Shown here: piece after piece, positions 7,820-15,658 of the stretch
How the letters are laid out: each line of letters opens with the position of its first letter
How positions within the stretch are numbered: position 1 is the first letter of the stretch
NCBI RefSeq assembly: GCF_000282375.1
Contig: NZ_AKJK01000110.1
Coordinates: forward strand, 1-35,018
DNA from: Pseudomonas sp. GM50
GTDB lineage: Bacteria; Pseudomonadota; Gammaproteobacteria; Pseudomonadales; Pseudomonadaceae
DNA: 35,018 nucleotides
Direction: 5' to 3'
Notes under the pieces: model-generated
The model's input: only the letters and a program-made list of their open reading frames with translations
The model's database searches: none
What the model was told of the DNA's origin: nothing
Program-made: the position numbers and the translations under genes

Positions 7820-8713
7820 ATGGAAACCCTCGCCAACCTCGAATCTTTCGTGCGCAGCGCCGAAACCGGCAGCTTCTCCGCCGCCGCGCGGTTGCTTGCA
7901 CTGACACCCGCCGCCGTCAGCCGCAACGTGGCAATGCTCGAACGCAACATCGGAGTGCGGCTATTCCAGCGCTCGACCCGCAAGTTGTCGCTGACCGAAG
8001 CCGGGGAGCGTTTTCTGGCGAGTATCAGCGGCAATCTGCAAGGGCTGCAGGCGGCGATCAGTGCGGTGTCCAGTGATCGCGGGGAGCCGGCGGGCGTGCT
8101 CAAAGTCAGCCTGGCGCCGACTTTTGGCATCGGCCATGTGTTGCCGTTGTTACCGGATTTTCTGGCGCGCTACCCGCTGATTCGCCCCGAATGGCACTTC
8201 GAAAACCGCCAGGTGGATCTGATTGCCGAAGGCTATGACGCGGCCATCGGCGGTGGTTTCGAATTGACGCCCGGGGTCGTCTCGCGGACGTTGGCGGCGG
8301 CGCATGTGGTGGCAGTGGCCTCACCGGCGTACATGGCCGGACGCACCTCGCCCGACAGCCCGGCGGACCTGGCTCGATACAACGGGATTGTGATGCGCGG
8401 CGTCCGTACTGGGCGGCTGCGTCATTGGGTCATGCGCGATGGCGCGGGCAATGAAGCAAGTGCCGAGCTGAGCGAAAACATCGTGCTCAATGACCCGGCC
8501 GCCATGCGCGAAGCGGCCCTGCTCGGCCTCGGTGTGACATTGCTGGTGTTGCCCGATGTCGTCGCCAATATCCAGCGCGGTGAACTGGTGCGCTTGTTGC
8601 CTGACTGGCATGCCGACGCGGGCCCAATCTCGTTGTATTACCCGAGCCGCACGTTGATGCCGGCCAAGACCCGGGTGTTTATCGATTATCTGGTCGAGGC
8701 GTTTGAGCGCTAA
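7820..8713 (+). CDS. LysR-family transcriptional regulator
   Basis: The protein has 297 residues from ATG 7820, with AGGTG six bases before it. The helix-turn-helix spans about residues 4-62 (LESFVRSAETGSFSAAARLL, then AAVSRNVAMLERNIGVRLFQRSTR). The ligand domain from about residue 90 contains LKVSLAPTFG. It belongs to the large AaeR/DsdC-unrelated LysR group that typically governs a divergent oxidoreductase, and the neighbour fits. The inducer is unknown. Confidence 0.85.
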   Translation: METLANLESFVRSAETGSFSAAARLLALTPAAVSRNVAMLERNIGVRLFQRSTRKLSLTEAGERFLASISGNLQGLQAAISAVSSDRGEPAGVLKVSLAPTFGIGHVLPLLPDFLARYPLIRPEWHFENRQVDLIAEGYDAAIGGGFELTPGVVSRTLAAAHVVAVASPAYMAGRTSPDSPADLARYNGIVMRGVRTGRLRHWVMRDGAGNEASAELSENIVLNDPAAMREAALLGLGVTLLVLPDVVANIQRGELVRLLPDWHADAGPISLYYPSRTLMPAKTRVFIDYLVEAFER

Positions 8714-8726
8714 CCGCGTAATCGTT

Positions 8727-8819
8727 CATCGCGAGCAGGCTCGCTCACATTGGATTGGGGGCCACTCAGGTCTGGTGTTCACCGCAGATCAACTGTGAGA
8801 GCGAGCCTGCTCGCGATGA
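8727..8819. repeat. REPIN, gcgagcaggctcgctc family
   Basis: The arms catcgcgagcaggctcgctc (8727-8746) and gagcgagcctgctcgcgatg (8799-8818) face each other. It lies between the convergent LysR and mntH genes. Confidence 0.85.
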
Positions 8820-8847
8820 GGTCCACTCAGGCAACCTCCCTCCCGAG

Positions 8848-10167
8848 TCAGACCACAAACTGCAGAATCAACCAGCTGTTGGCCGTGCTGATCACGACAA
8901 ACAACCCCCACGCCAGCACCCGCGTCGGCAGTCGATTCACAAACGGCCCCATGAGCTTCTGATCGTTGGTCATGCGAATCAACGGATACAACGCGAATGG
9001 CAGTTGCAGGCTGAGCACCACCTGACTCAACACCAGCAGTTTGCCAATCGCCCCATCGCCCATCAGCCAGACACCGATGAACGCCGGGATCAGCGCCAGC
9101 CCACGAGTGATCAACCGCCGTTGCCAGCAGGGCAGCCGCAAGTTCAGATAGCCCTCCATGATCACCTGGCCCGCAATGGTGCCGGTGAAGGTCGAACTCT
9201 GCCCTGATGCCAGCAACGCCACGCCGAACAGCACACTGGCCAACGCGCCGCCCACCAATGGATCGAGCAAGTGATAGGCATCCTGAATGTCCACCACGTC
9301 GGTGTGCCCGGTCTTGTGGAAGGCCGCCGACGCGAGAATCAGGATCGCCGCGTTGACCAGCAGCGCCAAGGCCAGAGAGCCGATGGTGTCGATGCGCGCC
9401 AGTTTCACCGCGTCCTGCTTGCTGGCCAGGTCCTTGCCGATCATCCGGGTCTGCACAATTGAGGTGTGCAGGTACAAGTTATGGGGCATCACCGTGGCCC
9501 CGAGTATGCCAATGGCCAGGTACAACGGCGCAGCATCGCCGATGGCTGAAAGTGACGGTGTAAAACCGCGAGCGACGTCTGGCCAGAAGGGTTTGATCAG
9601 CCACAGTTCGACAAAGAAACACGCGCCGATGGTGCCCACCAGCACCAGCATGATTGCCTCCAGCCGACGAAAACCGCGGTTTTGCAGCGCCAACACCAGC
9701 AGCGTGTCGAATGCCGTGAGTGCGATGCCAAACGTCAGCGAACAACCCAGCAGCAAGTGGAACGCCAGCGCACAGCCGAGCACTTCGGCCAGGTCGGTGG
9801 CGATGATCGAAACTTCCGCCAGCAGCCACTGGGTCCGTGCCGTCCGCGTGCTGTAGCGCTGCCTGCACAGTTGCGCCAGGTCACGCCCGGTGGCGATACC
9901 CAGACGCGAACACAAACACTGCACCACCATTCCCGCCAGGCTCGCCAGCAACACCACGAACAACAGGCTGTAGCCGAACCGCGAACCGGCTTCGATGGCC
10001 GTGGCCCAGTTGCCCGGGTCCATGTAGCCGATGGACACCAGCAAACCGGGGCCGGCAAAGCGCAGGACGCGTTTGAAGAAGGATGCACTCGGGTCAACGG
10101 CCACAGTGCCGGCCACTTCCGGAGGGCAAAACGGCGCAGTGCCGACTTTGGGCAAACTGAATTTCAC
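8848..10167 (-). CDS. mntH: Nramp-family Mn(2+)/H+ symporter MntH
   Basis: The 439-residue inner-membrane protein has about eleven transmembrane helices. The metal-site motifs of Nramp are present: DPGNWATAIEAGS in helix 1 and VMPHNLYLHTS in helix 6. It should import manganese, and possibly iron, with protons. The start is a GTG at 10167 with GGAT seven bases upstream; no ATG fits the family N-terminus. The gene stands alone. I see no manganese riboswitch of the yybP-ykoY type in the 148-base upstream gap, but there is a nested hairpin (listed separately). MntR/Fur control is expected from the family but no clear box was found. Confidence 0.93.
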   Translation of the reverse strand: MKFSLPKVGTAPFCPPEVAGTVAVDPSASFFKRVLRFAGPGLLVSIGYMDPGNWATAIEAGSRFGYSLLFVVLLASLAGMVVQCLCSRLGIATGRDLAQLCRQRYSTRTARTQWLLAEVSIIATDLAEVLGCALAFHLLLGCSLTFGIALTAFDTLLVLALQNRGFRRLEAIMLVLVGTIGACFFVELWLIKPFWPDVARGFTPSLSAIGDAAPLYLAIGILGATVMPHNLYLHTSIVQTRMIGKDLASKQDAVKLARIDTIGSLALALLVNAAILILASAAFHKTGHTDVVDIQDAYHLLDPLVGGALASVLFGVALLASGQSSTFTGTIAGQVIMEGYLNLRLPCWQRRLITRGLALIPAFIGVWLMGDGAIGKLLVLSQVVLSLQLPFALYPLIRMTNDQKLMGPFVNRLPTRVLAWGLFVVISTANSWLILQFVV

Positions 10168-10213
10168 GCAATCATCCGTTAACAGGTGGGAGCGCGCAGC
10201 TTAGACGTTTCGG

Positions 10214-10279
10214 GCATTGCGGTGTAGACGCTCAGCGCTTGCGCAGAGACCTCGCTGAGCAATCCATCGCCCGCAATGC
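10214..10279. repeat. Nested inverted repeat between mntH and membrane protein gene
   Basis: The outer arms GCATTGCGG (10214-10222) and CCGCAATGC (10271-10279) are perfect. The inner arms GCTCAGCG (10230-10237) and CGCTGAGC (10253-10260) are also perfect. Together they give a two-tier hairpin of about 66 bases in the divergent gap. It belongs to none of the REP families in the window. Confidence 0.6.
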
Positions 10280-10315
10280 TAACGTGGCCGGCTCACACCG
10301 ATCGGAGACGCGTAC

Positions 10316-11107
10316 GTGCTGATGCTCAAACTGCTGGTAATTCCGGGGTTTCTGTTGCTGATTTCCCTGGCCGGTAAACGCTGGGGGCCAAGCGTGGCCG
10401 GTTGGCTGTCGGGGTTGCCGGTGGTGGTCGGGCCAATTCTGTTTTTTCTCGCCATCGAGCAAGGCGTGATGTTCGCCGCTCAGGCAGCGACGGCAGCGTT
10501 ATCGGCAATGTTTGCAATGATTGCTTTCTGCGTGACCTACGCCCAGGTTGCACAACGCTTGAGCTGGCCTTGGGCGCTGACGATTTCGCTGCTGGTCTGG
10601 GCCCTGGCGGCAATTGTGCTGTCGCTGATTCCGCCGTCGCTGGTGTTCTCGGTGATCGCGGCCGCCACCGCTTTGCTGGCCGCGCCGTACCTGTTTCCCG
10701 CAGTGCAGCCCATCGCTTCAGGCTCGGCGCCGAAGTCCGACAAACTGCTGCTGCGCATGATGGCCGGCGCCCTGCTCACGTTGGCTGTGACGCTGCTGGC
10801 CAGCACCGTGGGCGAACGCTGGAGCGGTCTGCTCGCGGTATTCCCGGTGCTGGGCAGTGTGATGGCGGTGTTCTCCCAGCAAACTCGCGGGCCGGCGTTT
10901 ACTGCGGCGTTGCTCAGGGCTACGGCGACGGGGATGTATTCGTTTGCGGCGTTTTGTCTGGTGCTGGCGTTGGCGTTGCCTGCGTGGGGTTGGTGGGGGT
11001 TTGTGATGGGCGTCGGGGTGTCGCTGGGGATGTTGCTGGTTACGAAACGGCTGGTTTTGAGTCCGAGTAATGACAAAACACGGAATGCACAGAGAATAAG
11101 CTCCTAG
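10316..11107 (+). CDS. Polytopic membrane protein of unknown function
   Basis: The 263-residue protein is almost wholly hydrophobic, with about eight or nine predicted membrane segments. GTG 10316 is chosen because GGAG ends eight bases upstream; ATG 10322 would be 14 bases away. The two halves resemble each other. GKRWGPSVAGWLSGLPVVVG near residue 21 parallels GERWSGLLAVFPVLGSVMAV near residue 164, each placed just after a first membrane segment. This suggests an internal duplication. I do not recognise the family. It is probably a transporter or permease-like protein, divergent from mntH but with no evident link to manganese. Confidence 0.75.
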   Translation: MLMLKLLVIPGFLLLISLAGKRWGPSVAGWLSGLPVVVGPILFFLAIEQGVMFAAQAATAALSAMFAMIAFCVTYAQVAQRLSWPWALTISLLVWALAAIVLSLIPPSLVFSVIAAATALLAAPYLFPAVQPIASGSAPKSDKLLLRMMAGALLTLAVTLLASTVGERWSGLLAVFPVLGSVMAVFSQQTRGPAFTAALLRATATGMYSFAAFCLVLALALPAWGWWGFVMGVGVSLGMLLVTKRLVLSPSNDKTRNAQRISS

Positions 11108-11130
11108 CCCACCGACACGCCTCGTCACTA

Positions 11131-11160
11131 AAAAGATGCCCGAATTCACATTCGGGCATC
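11131..11160 (-). terminator. Rho-independent terminator
   Basis: GATGCCCGAAT and ATTCGGGCATC (11135-11160) form an 11-bp stem with a 4-base loop. Read on the minus strand it is followed by TTTTTA. It should end the small gene at 11179-11493 and may also slow transcripts coming from the plus-strand membrane protein gene. Confidence 0.85.
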
Positions 11161-11178
11161 AGGGCGCACTCAGTACAG

Positions 11179-11493
11179 CTATGACGGAAAGCTGACACTT
11201 ACGAGGTCAGAAGCTGACTCATTTGGAGGTACACCGTCGCTCGTCCAACAAACCACAACTTTGACGCTACCCTTAGGCCAGTCTTTGCGCTGAATATCTA
11301 CCTGCATCAATTCCGGTGGATCATTATTTTCCCAACTTCCACACCACGCCTTCCCAAACTTGCTCCAACTGGCGCCATTCTCATAAAAAAAAGATACCGC
11401 CCCGACCTTCTTGTTGCTAGGCCCCCGACCTGCTACATGGAGAGATTCGTCAGTGACTGTCATCGTCAGATTTCCAAATTTTGAAGCGCTCAT
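11179..11493 (-). CDS. Orphan small protein, low GC
   Basis: This 104-residue protein is not one I recognise. It has no signal peptide or membrane segment. The pattern of short alternating hydrophobic stretches (LTMTVTDESLHVAG, VGAVSFFYENG, VKVVVCWTSDG) suggests a compact beta-rich fold. There are two cysteines, in AWCGSW and VVCWTSD. AGGAG eight bases before ATG 11493 and a strong terminator just after the stop argue that it is a real single-gene unit. By my count the gene is about 49 percent GC, well below its neighbours, so it was probably acquired. It could be a secreted-without-signal or contact-dependent protein, but nothing in the sequence shows this. Confidence 0.65.
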   Translation of the reverse strand: MSASKFGNLTMTVTDESLHVAGRGPSNKKVGAVSFFYENGASWSKFGKAWCGSWENNDPPELMQVDIQRKDWPKGSVKVVVCWTSDGVPPNESASDLVSVSFPS

Positions 11494-11683
11494 ATGAATT
11501 GCTCCTGTTTACTTGTCGAATTCAACAAGTTTTCATGGGCATTCTTTCCGGAGAGCAGCACGGTGACTACCTGCTAGAAATAACAGTTTCGACGGACGGC
11601 GACGATGATTGTCATATCGCGCCTCGAGGTGTGAGCACACACTGTGCAGCAGTCTGCGGCAGCTGCTACAAATCGCAATCCAT

Positions 11684-11715
11684 GGGATGATCACCGTCAA
11701 AGCGCGGATCATCCC
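11684..11715 (+). promoter_or_regulatory. Leader hairpin ahead of DcrB-like gene
   Basis: GGGATGATC (11684-11692) pairs with GATCATCCC (11707-11715). The hairpin ends three bases before the GGAGAG ribosome site of the next gene, so it may affect translation start or message stability. Confidence 0.45.
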
Positions 11716-11728
11716 CTGGAGAGTTTGA

Positions 11729-12316
11729 ATGTCATTGTTGAGTAAAAAAGCCGTTGTCCTGCTGCTGACGGCGGTTGCCAGCCTGGGCGCCATGAATGCG
11801 CAGGCGGCCAAGGTCACTGCCAGCGACAAAGCGCCGGCCCAGAAGGTCTCGATGCTCGGCGGCAAGTTCACCTTCACCCTGCCCAAGGGTTTCATTGCCA
11901 ACCCGCTGCCGGCCGGCGACGCGGCCACCGGCACTGCCGGGGCGACGGGCACGATGTACACCAACCAGACCACCAAAACCGTGGTGATCGCCGCTGAAAA
12001 CACCATCCCCGGCGGCGTCAACGTCAAGGACAACGACGGTGAGTTCCTTGACGCCACCGTGTCCGCGTTTGCCACCGAGCAACGCAACGCCTTGCCGGAT
12101 TTCAACAAAACCAGCGAAAAAAGCCTGACCCAGAAAGGCACGGGCCTGGGCCTTCGGCAGCTCGACAGCACCGCCACTCAGGGCGGTGGCATGACCCTCG
12201 ACAGCACGTTGATGGCCGCTTCCGGCACGCGCATGGCCATCGTTCAGATCATCTCCCGCCCCAACGACAAAACCGGCCACGAAACGCTGGTGAAACAAAT
12301 CGTCAGCGGCAAATAA
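11729..12316 (+). CDS. Exported DcrB-like protein
   Basis: The 195-residue protein has a Sec signal peptide: SKKAV, then a hydrophobic core, with cleavage after MNAQA at about residue 26. There is no lipobox cysteine, so a periplasmic rather than lipoprotein location is likely. The mature part resembles the DcrB/DUF1795 fold (GGKFTFTLPKGFIANPLP, then TKTVVIAAENTIPGG and MAIVQIISRPND). E. coli DcrB supports envelope lipoprotein maturation and phage C1 entry; whether this relative does so is unknown. GGAGAG at 11718-11723 supports ATG 11729. A hairpin abuts that site. The assignment to DcrB is by recall of pattern and is moderate. Confidence 0.7.
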   Translation: MSLLSKKAVVLLLTAVASLGAMNAQAAKVTASDKAPAQKVSMLGGKFTFTLPKGFIANPLPAGDAATGTAGATGTMYTNQTTKTVVIAAENTIPGGVNVKDNDGEFLDATVSAFATEQRNALPDFNKTSEKSLTQKGTGLGLRQLDSTATQGGGMTLDSTLMAASGTRMAIVQIISRPNDKTGHETLVKQIVSGK

Positions 12317-12327
12317 ACCCGAACGTT

Positions 12328-13044
12328 TCAGGGATTGAGGCGCTGCAACCAGGCGCTCAAATCCTGCATCTCGGTGGCGCTGATGCTGTGACCGACACCC
12401 GGATAAGCATGAAACTCGGGTTTGAGTGACAGGCGCTGCAACAGGCTGTCGGCCTCAGTGCCGTCGTTGTAGGGCAGGAGTTTGTCGGCGGTGCCATGAC
12501 CGATGAAAATCGCCAGCTGCTGGCGTTTTTCATCCGCTTTGAGCTCGGATTCGAGCACCGGCAGAATTCGCCCGCTCAGTGCCGCAATTCCACCCACTGC
12601 GTCGGGATGACGCAACGCGACCTCATAGGACATCATCGCGCCCTGGCTGAAACCCACCAGGAATACCTTGTCCGCTTCGGTGTGATATTTCTTCGCCGCT
12701 TGTGCGACAAAATTCCGCAGCACCTGACCGCTGGCCTTCAGGTCGTCCGTTTCACCGTTATAGGCGCCCTCGCCCTTCTGGCGAAACCACTGGTAACTGC
12801 CCTCTTCCATCGTCATCGGCGCCCGCACCGACAGGTAGTTGTACTGCGGCGGCAATTCATCCTTGATGTCGAACAGGTCCTGCTCGTTACTGCCGTAACC
12901 GTGCAGGAAAATCACCAAGGGCTGGTTGCGGGATTCAGAGTCGGCCTGCTCCAGGTACTTGAGCGGCAGATCGGTGTGCAGCGGGGCTTGAGCGTGGACG
13001 GCGGTGGACGCCAAGAGCGTGAGCAGAGCGAGCAACTTCAACAT
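12328..13044 (-). CDS. Exported alpha/beta-hydrolase (phospholipase/carboxylesterase family)
   Basis: The protein has 238 residues from ATG 13044, preceded by GAAGGAAGG. A signal peptide ends at VHAQA (residue 20). The catalytic triad is visible: Ser133 in GFSQGAMMS, Asp187 in GHGTADKLLPY and His219 in PGVGHSIS. HGYGSNEQDLF near residue 49 forms the oxyanion region. These match the carboxylesterase 2/YpfH group, which cleaves short acyl esters or lysophospholipid-like substrates, here presumably in the periplasm. An upstream in-frame start at 13089 is rejected because it would bury the signal peptide. The gene is convergent with the DcrB-like gene, 11 bases away. Confidence 0.85.
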   Translation of the reverse strand: MLKLLALLTLLASTAVHAQAPLHTDLPLKYLEQADSESRNQPLVIFLHGYGSNEQDLFDIKDELPPQYNYLSVRAPMTMEEGSYQWFRQKGEGAYNGETDDLKASGQVLRNFVAQAAKKYHTEADKVFLVGFSQGAMMSYEVALRHPDAVGGIAALSGRILPVLESELKADEKRQQLAIFIGHGTADKLLPYNDGTEADSLLQRLSLKPEFHAYPGVGHSISATEMQDLSAWLQRLNP

Positions 13045-13130
13045 AAGCCTTCCTTCACAGAGCGCAGGATTCGGGGCAAAGCCTAACACTGTGAAGCATG
13101 CTGGGGCATTTCAGGTGTTGCTGAAGCCGC

Positions 13131-13206
13131 CATCGCGAGCAGGCTCGCTCCCACATTTAACCGAGTCGACGCCGATCAACTGTGGGAGCGAGCCTGCTCG
13201 CGATGA
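13131..13206. repeat. REPIN, gcgagcaggctcgctc family
   Basis: The left arm starts catcgcgagcaggctcgctc at 13131 and ends ccaca at 13155. The right arm 13181-13205 is its complement. It is located between the esterase promoter side and the end of the M14 gene. Confidence 0.88.
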
Positions 13207-13243
13207 GGCCCTGAATTCCCCTGAAGACTTTCCTGCCAAAACT

Positions 13244-14356
13244 TCAGTCGTTAACCAGTTTCCCAACCCGAATCGGCTCGCGTCCGGCGACTTTCGCCTG
13301 CCAGGTCCCCGGTTGTGTGTAGCGCCCGCGATCGATGGCAAACAGTATGCCGCTGGTCCCCGCGCGCACGGTGGTGACGCGATCGTTCAACGGGTCGACC
13401 ACTTCAAACAACGCATCACCGCGCTCCACCCATTCACCCGAATCACGCAGGAAACTGACCACCCCGTGATGCGGTGCAAACAGGTACTCGGTGCCTTCGA
13501 ACGGCATGCCTTCACAGCATTCGCTCGGCGCGGCCGGCCAAGTGCCGGTGATGAAACCCTGCTCGGCGAGGAACCCCAGGATCGCCTCGCAATTGGCTTG
13601 GGCCTGATCGACCCGGGTATCGCCCATACTGCCCAACTCCAGCGTTGTCGCCAGATTGGCCGGCGGAATCGCCGCGTCAGGAAAGGCCCGCGCCAGACGC
13701 AACCACGGCGTAGAACACGACTCGTCGAAAGAGCTGCCACCGGAATCCTCACACAGCAACGCCACCCCGGCCTTCAAGCGAGCCGCCAGGGAGCGCCATT
13801 GCGGCCAATGCTGCGGCAACGCGTAAAGGTGAATCGCCGCGTCGAAATCGCAATGCAGATCAAGGGTGATGTCGGCCTCGCAAGCGTGACGCAACAGCAA
13901 GCGGTGCATCGCTTCCAGCTGAGAAGCCGCGGCCGGCAAACCGTCGAGCACCTGGCCCATGGCCTGGCGGATCAACGCGATGTTGGCCTGGGCGTCATCA
14001 CCCAATTGGTCGCCAATCAACTCGGCCACCGGCGCGCTGAGTTCAACGAACGACCGGTTGAAGTTCTTGCCGCTGCCCAGTTCGAAGCGGCCCATGTGGC
14101 TGCCTTGCAGGTGCTGATCGAGGCCGATGGGATTGGCCACCGGCACCAGTTCGATCACACCCTGAAGCTGGCCTGAAGTTTCGAGTTCGCTCAGACGCTT
14201 CTTCAATTCCCAGGCGGTACGCATGCCCGGCAGCTCGTCAGCGTGCAGGCTGGCCTGGATGTAAACCTTGCGAGTACCCGCGCCATAACGAAACACGCTG
14301 AGCGTGCGTTCAGTCCCCAGATGGCTCCAGGGCAATGGATGGTCGATGCGTTGCAT
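13244..14356 (-). CDS. Succinylglutamate desuccinylase/aspartoacylase-family M14 deacylase
   Basis: The protein has 370 residues from ATG 14356, preceded by AGGAGT. The zinc ligands are His38 and Glu41 in SLHADELPG and His168 in LDLHCD. The probable catalytic Glu240 is in TTLELGSMGD. This is the AstE/AspA branch of M14, which removes acyl groups (succinyl, acetyl) from amino acids such as N-succinylglutamate. It is longer than AstE (about 320 residues), so the exact substrate is open. The long in-frame upstream reading to 14479 is only open REP sequence. An amino-acid-binding ABC protein lies just upstream, separated by a REPIN and a terminator, which hints at a shared amino-acid substrate. 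Confidence 0.83.
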   Translation of the reverse strand: MQRIDHPLPWSHLGTERTLSVFRYGAGTRKVYIQASLHADELPGMRTAWELKKRLSELETSGQLQGVIELVPVANPIGLDQHLQGSHMGRFELGSGKNFNRSFVELSAPVAELIGDQLGDDAQANIALIRQAMGQVLDGLPAAASQLEAMHRLLLRHACEADITLDLHCDFDAAIHLYALPQHWPQWRSLAARLKAGVALLCEDSGGSSFDESCSTPWLRLARAFPDAAIPPANLATTLELGSMGDTRVDQAQANCEAILGFLAEQGFITGTWPAAPSECCEGMPFEGTEYLFAPHHGVVSFLRDSGEWVERGDALFEVVDPLNDRVTTVRAGTSGILFAIDRGRYTQPGTWQAKVAGREPIRVGKLVND

Positions 14357-14388
14357 GGGGACTCCTGAATGTGTGAACCGCAAGATCA

Positions 14389-14482
14389 CCTGTGGGAGCG
14401 AGCCTGCTCGCGATGGCGGACGGACATAGAACATTACTGTCGACTGACACGACGCCATCGCGAGCAGGCTCGCTCCCACAGG
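14389..14482. repeat. REPIN, gcgagcaggctcgctc family, 30-bp arms
   Basis: The arms 14389-14418 and 14453-14482 are perfectly complementary and include cctgtgggagcgagcctgct. It is the cleanest copy of this family in the window. Confidence 0.9.
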
Positions 14483-14507
14483 TTTCTCATCTCAATAGTG
14501 TGAGCAT

Positions 14508-14546
14508 AAAAAAAGTGGCCACCGCGTCAACAGTGGCCACTTTTTT
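14508..14546. terminator. Bidirectional rho-independent terminator
   Basis: Seven A residues, then GTGGCCAC (14515-14522), a 10-base loop, GTGGCCAC (14533-14540) and six T residues. It can work on both strands. Its main role is probably to end the minus-strand binding-protein gene that stops at 14557. Confidence 0.92.
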
Positions 14547-14556
14547 CTACAGCGTA

Positions 14557-15336
14557 TTAATGGCCGTAAACGTCAAAATTGAAGTACTTGTCCTGCACTT
14601 GCTTGTACTTGCCGTTGGCGCGGATTTCGGTGATAGCGGTGTTGAATTTGTCCGCCAGCTCTTTATCGCCCTTGCGCACCGCGATGCCGGCACCGCCGCC
14701 GAAGTACTTGGCGTCTTCATAGGTCGGGCCTACGAAGGCGAAGCCTTTACCGGCGTCGGTTTTCAGGAAACCGTCGTCCAGGTTGACCGAGTCGGCCAGC
14801 ATCGCGTCTAGGCGACCGGCGACCATGTCCAGGTTGGCTTCCTGCTGGGAACCGTAACGCACCAGGTTGATGCCGGCCGGTACCAGCACTTCAGTGGCGA
14901 AGCGGTCGTGGGTGCTGGCGCGCAGCACACCGACTTTCTTGCCTTTGAGCTCGGTCAGCGGATCCTTGACGTCGGTGCCTTCCTTCATCACGAAGCGCGC
15001 CGGGGTGTGGTAGTACTTGATGGTGAAATCGACGTTCTTCTTGCGATCGTCAGTGATGGTCATGGACGACAGAATCGCGTCGATTTTCTTGACCTTCAGG
15101 GCCGGGATCAAACCATCGAACTCTTGCTCGACCCAGGTGCACTTCACTTTCATCTGCTCACACAACGCATCGCCGATGTCCACGTCGAAACCGGTGAGTT
15201 TGCCGTCAGGGGTTTTCATCGAAAATGGCGGGTAACCGGCTTCGATACCGAGGCGAATCGGCTTGGCGTCTTCGGCCACGGCGGTCAGGGACAACATCGA
15301 CAGTGCCAGGGCACCGAACATCACTCGCTTCTTCAT
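14557..15336 (-). CDS. Periplasmic amino-acid-binding protein (ArgT/HisJ type)
   Basis: The 259-residue protein has a signal peptide ending at LTAVA (residue 21). The mature part has solute-binding family 3 motifs: IRLGIEAGYPPFSMKTPDGKL near the start, GFDVDIGDALCEQM, and SSMTITDDRKKNVDFT, which includes the ligand-binding TDDR. It would deliver a basic or polar amino acid (lysine, arginine, ornithine, histidine or an opine) to an ABC permease. No permease or ATPase gene is adjacent, so it is an orphan binding protein. AGGAGTTATAA precedes ATG 15336, and a terminator follows the stop. Confidence 0.9.
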   Translation of the reverse strand: MKKRVMFGALALSMLSLTAVAEDAKPIRLGIEAGYPPFSMKTPDGKLTGFDVDIGDALCEQMKVKCTWVEQEFDGLIPALKVKKIDAILSSMTITDDRKKNVDFTIKYYHTPARFVMKEGTDVKDPLTELKGKKVGVLRASTHDRFATEVLVPAGINLVRYGSQQEANLDMVAGRLDAMLADSVNLDDGFLKTDAGKGFAFVGPTYEDAKYFGGGAGIAVRKGDKELADKFNTAITEIRANGKYKQVQDKYFNFDVYGH

Positions 15337-15658
15337 TTATAACTCCTGTGTGCGGAGGCTTTTATTGGCAGCTTTCGATTGGCAACTTTCGGTTAGTGAA
15401 GACCGAAGTGGCCGGCAGTCTAGAGCGGCTTCAGGAGGGCAAATTGTGTTTAAGCGACAAATACTTATAGAAAAACAGCCACAGGATTCAAGGCACTTGA
15501 AGCGTGCGCCAAGGTGGTGCAAGGGCTGTAGGACAATGCTTTGTTTCAGACAAAACCTACAAGATTTCGGGCGTGATCCGATTGAACAGTCGCGCTGGCG
15601 ATGAAGCTTTTTTTGCGGCACATTGATCCCGCCAACCCATCCCCGGAAGAGAAGCTTG
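15337..15658. other. Gene-free divergent gap with tandem repeat
   Basis: No convincing gene is seen. The stretch holds the leader of the minus-strand binding protein, including two tandem 14-bp copies of attggcagctttcg (15364-15377 and 15378-15391, one mismatch). Next to them is an imperfect TTCGGT/ACCGAA hairpin. The right side is the leader of the amidotransferase-like gene. It is one of the few large gaps without a REP element. Confidence 0.5.

Noticed and set aside
10168..10315. yybP-ykoY manganese riboswitch for mntH
   Set aside because: The conserved loop sequences of that class are absent; only an unrelated nested hairpin is present.
13004..14176. 390-codon plus-strand frame across a REPIN and the M14 gene
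   Set aside because: It begins in the esterase leader, reads through REP sequence and then runs antisense to the M14 zinc motifs.
14357..14479. N-terminal extension of the M14 deacylase
   Set aside because: The extra residues come from translating the REPIN at 14389-14482, and the AGGAGT site fits ATG 14356.
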